A stretch of 64,000 nt of DNA from Cryptomeria japonica (Eukaryota; Streptophyta; Pinopsida; Cupressales; Cupressaceae). Numbering within the stretch: the first letter of the stretch is position 1; each line of letters begins with the position of its first letter. The DNA is taken from the NCBI RefSeq assembly GCF_030272615.1, contig NC_081409.1, positions 914,191,840 to 914,255,839 on the forward strand, read 5' to 3'. The notes below the pieces were generated by a model, which was not told where the DNA came from, ran no database searches, and saw nothing but the letters and a program-made list of their open reading frames with translations. This document shows positions 59,793-64,000 of this stretch, in pieces. The position numbers were made by a program, and so were the translations under genes.

Positions 59793-60137
59793 GGATGAGT
59801 TTCTTCAATCAAGAGGAAATCAATCACATTTTCAGGATCAATCAACCACGCTTCTAGTATCCTTATGCTACAATTTTCATCTTGCCAATCTTGCTTTCTT
59901 TCATACTTGCATTTTGCACTTGTAGGTGAGATCCACAAACAAAATAATTTGAAGGAGAAAGAAGGACAATGGAGGTCAATTGGAAGAGACATTGGTGATG
60001 GATTTTCATTTATTTTGAATGTCTTGTTTTCAATTCTTCTATTGATTGTAATTAGGATTTATTTCATTGCAATTTGGCTTTGTGGTTAGCTAATATCTAT
60101 TTGCTTTGATGTTAATCGAATTCCTGATCTACATTTT

Positions 60138-60156
60138 TGGTGAACCCGACGTGAAC
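60138..60156 (+). other. Primer binding site of gypsy B
   Basis: TGGTGAACCCGACGTGAAC begins four bases after the LTR end. It starts with TGG as required for pairing with a tRNA CCA end. Which tRNA is used was not determined. Confidence 0.7.
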
Positions 60157-60246
60157 TAATCCCTTAACCATGTTTTGAGTGCTTTTGAGCTGTTTGCAGG
60201 TGAAAAACTCAAGAAATAGAGCGACTCTAAGCTTTCTGGGCACTTC

Positions 60247-60425
60247 TGCGCCTATGTAGAAGGGTTTTGCGCATGTGTCAAAGAGTTTTGCACCTGTGTC
60301 AAAGAGTTTTGCACCTGTGTTAAAGAGTTTTGTGCCAGTGTCAAAGAGTTTTGCGCCAGTGTCAAAGGGTTATGCACCTGTGTTGAAGGGTTCTGCACCT
60401 GTGTTGAGTCATTATGTGCTTGTGT
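60247..60425 (+). repeat. Leader array of gypsy B, nine units at exactly 21 bp
   Basis: TGCGC(C/A)TGTGT-type cores start at 60247, 268, 289, 310, 331, 352, 373, 394 and 415, without one exception to the 21-bp spacing. The consensus unit is TTTTGC(G/A)CCTGTGTCAAAGAG. Read in the frame of the core it gives a Phe-Cys-Ala/Thr-Cys-Val-Lys-Glu heptapeptide, open from 60220 to about 60530 but without an ATG. The minus strand is also open over the array (about 71 codons). Confidence 0.95.
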
Positions 60426-60725
60426 AAGGCCAGAAAAAGAGGTAAAATCAGTTGTTTTTACTTGCAAATTTGTTTGTTTTCATTTTGTTTATTGCATTCT
60501 AGTTTTTCTTTGGTACTAATTCTCTATGCAACATTTCGGCGTTACGTGTGACGAAGATTAAAAATACAACTACTAACGAATCTTATGCAGGACGCGGTCA
60601 AAGATTCTCACTAAAACATCTTGCCTGCAATTTTTAAAGTAGTTGCACATTTCATTTCTTAAAGGTTAATGAACACCATGCATGCTTTTGTCTATTTTTA
60701 ATTTGATTGCATGTTTTAACCCTTA

Positions 60726-61130
60726 GAACTAGGCCTGCCTCTCTATTTGCCTGGCACTTCGCACAGGCATTGGTGAGAGGGAACGACCCAAAGTGGTGAC
60801 GGGCTAAAGCCAAGCTCTTCCGAACCACTCTAAATAATTGTGGATGCAACGAAAGTTGTAAACAATGGGTGCTGGAATGGCATTGCGATGATTTATTCGC
60901 CAGATCAATACCCACCCGAACGGATGCCCTTACTAGAATCACTTGTTTTTTAGATGCCAAAATCCTTCTATCTGTTGGCTCAGGCATTGTGATACGTGCA
61001 TGCCGAAGACACCTCTCATGTACTTCTCAGTTAGAGATAGAAAGTTCTTGGGAAGTGATGCCCCTTGAACTCAAAGCTTGGTATGCCCGAGAAGTGAGTG
61101 CACTGTAAGGGGGAGCCAGTGCTACCAAGT
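60726..61130 (+). other. Leader block shared between gypsy A and gypsy B
   Basis: GAGGGAACGACCCAAAGTGG, GCCAAGCTCTTCCGAACC and a downstream CAACGAAAGT segment line up with 32285-32375 of gypsy A in the same order. Conserved leader sequence is a candidate for dimerisation and packaging; this is inferred from position alone. Confidence 0.6.
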
Positions 61131-62254
61131 GTCTAGCTATCTGGCTTAGTGTTGTATTTTATGGTTAGAGGATTCAACAAATATTGCCCTTGCCAGCCAT
61201 AGGATTTGTTGTGAATGTGCTTGATTGTCTTGAGTCAAAGTCAAACAAACATTTTGTCTTCCGTGATTGTCAAAGGTTAAATCAAAAACAAACTTTCAAA
61301 AGTGCTCATAATCAACTTGGGTTTTCAAAATCAACAACCTTCAATTTAAAACAAAATCATTTAAACAAGTCCAAACATTGTCCAAACAAGGTTTTAAAAA
61401 GAGAACATTCATCCAACAAAGTTCAAAACATGGCTTTCAAACACATTGAAAAACTTTGTCTCAACATTCATGTCACTTTAGGCTAGGTTTTGCATAGTCC
61501 AACTTAGGTCCTAGGACATATTGTCACCTCCCTTCATTTTAGTCATTTTCATTGCAAGTGTCCTCATTTTGCATTTAGGTTCAAATTCGTTTCACTAAGT
61601 TTGCATTTCATTGTCATATCCAAGATAGATTTCCATTTAGGTGACATTCGTGCATTATCCTTGTCATGCTACAATTAGGTCTTGCATAGGTTGCATTTCG
61701 CATATTCCAAGTCATTGGTCTTCGGATATCCTTATCATTATATTGTCATCTTGTCTTGGCTTCATCTTGTCATATCATATCCTTAGATCATTTTCATATC
61801 ATATCCTAAGTCATTGTCATAATCATTGCCTTCTTGCATTTAGTCTCAAAAATTTGGTTTGTCAAACTTTTAAAAAAAAAAATCAAAACTTTGGATGATA
61901 CCCTAAGTTGTTAAGAAGTCTTGACCTTGTCTAAAACTTGTTCTTTTATTAATATCATTTTTGTCAAACCTAGCTTCGTATCCAAGCATATAGGTGAGAC
62001 ATTGTCAATTTGTCCTATTGTCATTTGGTCCTTTGTCCTTTAAGGTCTTGGCTTCATTTCAACTTCCTAATGTTGAGTCTTTAGCTTTGCATTCCAAAAA
62101 GTTTGTCAAAACTCTTGAAAAAACAACAAAAACATAGGTTGAATTCTTGCCATAGATTGCATTTTCATTTATTTAGGTCGCATTTAGTTGCATATCATAC
62201 ATCATCCTTTTAAAATAAAAAATATCCAAAAAAATATTGCATTTGCATAGTGAC
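61131..62254 (+). other. Rest of gypsy B leader
   Basis: No ORF with recognisable domains. Contains many TCATATC and TTGTCAT phrases (61600-61830). It leads to gag at 62255. Confidence 0.5.
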
Positions 62255-64000
62255 ATGCCTGTTGAAACAAGGTCAAAATCTAAGAAGATGGGCGAACCAA
62301 CATATCAACCCATTGACAACGTATCAAACTCACAGTTTCAACCTAGTCAATCATTACAAATTGAAGGTTCGTCAAACACATCATTACCACCATATGGAAT
62401 GGTTCAAATTGGACCACCTCCATTATATGAGCCAGTGTTTGTACCCATGAAACCGGGATATGGGAGTGTTCCACCAACACCAAGGGAAAATGCACCTTTT
62501 GAATGGAATCAACAGAACCTGCAACATGAAATTCAAACATTACATGAGGAACAAACTCTTTCACAAGGATTTGGTTCAAATCAAGGCATTCAACAAGAAA
62601 TAAATCCAAATGTTTTACCAGATTCTTTATCAGATTTCAATGCTTCCGATGATATTGATATGTTCCTTAAAGATCCGAAGTTGACAAAAAAGATGGATAA
62701 ATTCTTGAACAAGGTCTTTAAGATGTTTCCACAAAAATATCTTGATATGATGAGTAATGTGACCTCCTCCAATGCACAAATTAATGTGCAAAAACAACAA
62801 GGCGGTGAGTTGTTAAGTTTCTCTCCACATCCAAACGAAGAAAATGTGCAACAAGAAATTCAACACACCTTGATGAGTAAACGTGCTTCAAAAACGTTGA
62901 CAGTGACTATTCCACAAAAGTCACCATTCGAAACAATAAACAATCTGTTATTTAATACAACACCTTTAACACAAGATCAAATGATGGCCACACAAATGTT
63001 GACAGCTTTCCCTCAACAAGAAATGATTCCTCGAATAATTACAAGTGGATCAAAATCTAAGATGCAAGAAAGCTTTACGACTGGAATGTCTGATCTTATG
63101 AATGTTCAAAACAATCCTACAATGCAACAAAGTTTATATGTCCCATCAAGTTCTATATGTTTGAAAAATACTCAAGTACCTGTTATGCAAAATATTGTGA
63201 CAGATCCTTTGATAGTGGCAACACAAAGAGCCACAAATAGTGGTGTGCACCAACAACAAATGTTGCAACAATTGAGGAATGCACAAAAGGCACAATCAAA
63301 TGCACAAACAAGTAATGCACAACAACAACAATATCACATTCAACAACACATTGCAGTGGCTTCTGCACCATTACAAGTTAATTCAAACTTGCAACCACCA
63401 CAATGGATTGGACAAACAACACAGCAAGTCAATGCAAGTGTCATCCCCCATCTCAAGGAGAAACAACAGAAACCTCCCAAACAAAGTTTTTTGCAAATGA
63501 TGGGATTTACATCAGGACAACAACAGTTGACACAAAGTTAGCAAATTCTGATTCATCAACATCAACAACAACATGTGCCTCAATATGGGCCAGGTAAACC
63601 AAGTTATCATACATCACAACCACAACTGATGTCCATGCAATATCAACAACACCCTCAACTGCAATATCAACCTAGGCTACAAATGATGATCCCACCACAA
63701 GAAGCACAACAAAAGGGTCAAGGTCAAGGCGTGGCACAACCACAGCAACAAGAGCTGTATCAAGAACTTTATATGCCAAAGACACCAAAGACAACAATTT
63801 CTGAGCATCAACAGCCAATGGAGAGCAGGATGTATCGACAAAGAGTACACCCAAGAGTGAATGATGAACTTCCAAAATCTTCGATACCTAACACATTTGC
63901 ACAACAGCTTGAGAAGTTGCAACGACAAGTCAATGCATTGGAAACCAAAGGGACAAAGAAATTGTACATAGATCAAGATTTATGTCCTAATCCATTTGAC
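62255..64000 (+). pseudogene. Gypsy B gag, N-terminal part, cut by window end
   Basis: Starts at ATG 62255 (MPVETRSKSKKMGEPTYQP) and stays in one frame to the window end, with a single TAG at 63539. About 580 codons lie before the Tat gag core phrase CPNPFD. The composition is striking: Gln, Asn, Ser, Pro and Met dominate, with runs such as QQQQYHIQQHIAVAS. A charged helix SDDIDMFLKDPKLTKKMDKF is at about 62650-62710, and a coiled-coil-like LEKLQRQVNALETKG near the end. The gypsy A gag N-terminus is much shorter and different. The capsid domain lies beyond 64000. Confidence 0.8.

Larger units (their letters stand above)
58686..60133 (+). repeat. Gypsy B 5' LTR
   Basis: 1448 bp, with inverted ends TGTAGA and TCTACA. 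Size and start agree with the gypsy A LTR (1430 bp, TGTAGACG). It carries a TCAATTTGTCATTG-rich tandem block and a TATA box. Confidence 0.85.
58686..64000 (+). mobile_element. Gypsy B, second Tat-type element, cut by window end
   Basis: 5' LTR 58686-60133, primer site, leader with a 21-bp array and a block shared with gypsy A, then a long gag running off the window. The KLYIDQDLCPNPFD phrase at the end corresponds to ICPYPFD in gypsy A gag, which supports a Tat affiliation. Only one stop in more than 580 gag codons suggests a younger or better preserved copy than gypsy A. The pentamer GAGAC (58681-58685) would be its target duplication; the other copy is outside. Confidence 0.85.

Noticed and set aside
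60247-60425. CRISPR-like regular array
   Set aside because: Units are 21 bp with no distinct repeat and spacer; the context is a retrotransposon leader in plant DNA.

Overview
The window looks like plant nuclear DNA, and almost all of it can be read as a deep stack of nested LTR retrotransposons plus one LINE. I found no intact host gene, no tRNA or rRNA gene and no CRISPR array. The evidence is Ty1/copia and Ty3/gypsy polyproteins with plant-lineage hallmarks: copia initiator-Met primer sites (TGGTATCAGAGC), a Tat-type gypsy with a second (archaeal-like) RNase H, a gypsy with very long LTRs, and a plant-mobile-domain ORF. The depth of nesting, the decayed ORFs and the AT richness suggest a large-genome seed plant, perhaps a gymnosperm; that last step is inference.

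Layout. (1) 1-7265: Copia A on the minus strand, its left LTR cut by the window edge, carrying a solo Tat-type LTR (2433-3521, 5-bp duplication with one mismatch). Copia A sits in the gag of element L. (2) 7266-16589: element L (plus strand), a copia-like retroelement with a multi-zinc-knuckle gag. Where pol would be expected it has a roughly 1000-codon ORF that I do not recognise. That ORF is split by element N (9019-12849, duplication ATTAT), a non-coding LTR element with two 1.23-kb LTRs and only 464 bp between them. The second LTR of N holds a solo LTR (10914-11808, duplication CATGT). (3) 16590-19262 and 50912-51146: a minus-strand L1-type LINE (ORF1 with CCHC knuckle, ORF2 endonuclease). 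It is interrupted by L and by Copia B. (4) 19263-50911: Copia B (plus strand, duplication AACAA), split between integrase and reverse transcriptase by gypsy A. (5) 23086-47961: gypsy A, a Tat-type element (duplication AGAAC). Its 5' LTR is invaded by gypsy C (23795 to about 31465, minus strand), a long-LTR, probably chromovirus-type element. A later deletion removed the 5' end of C together with half of the 5' LTR of A. (6) 51147-58685: AT-rich sequence with one decayed unknown ORF (52802-54839, minus). (7) 58686-64000: gypsy B, a second Tat-type element that runs off the window inside gag.

Most interesting signals. Gypsy A carries two arrays of the same short motif (TTAGCGCAT), one in its 5' leader and one, inverted, upstream of an antisense plant-mobile-domain ORF in its 3' region. 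The arrays have a 21-bp beat and nearly every interval is a multiple of three. Gypsy B has a related array of nine units at exactly 21 bp in its own leader. So gag in both Tat elements, and the antisense ORF in A, are each preceded by such an array in the same relative orientation. This arrangement is not explained by the usual retrotransposon parts list.
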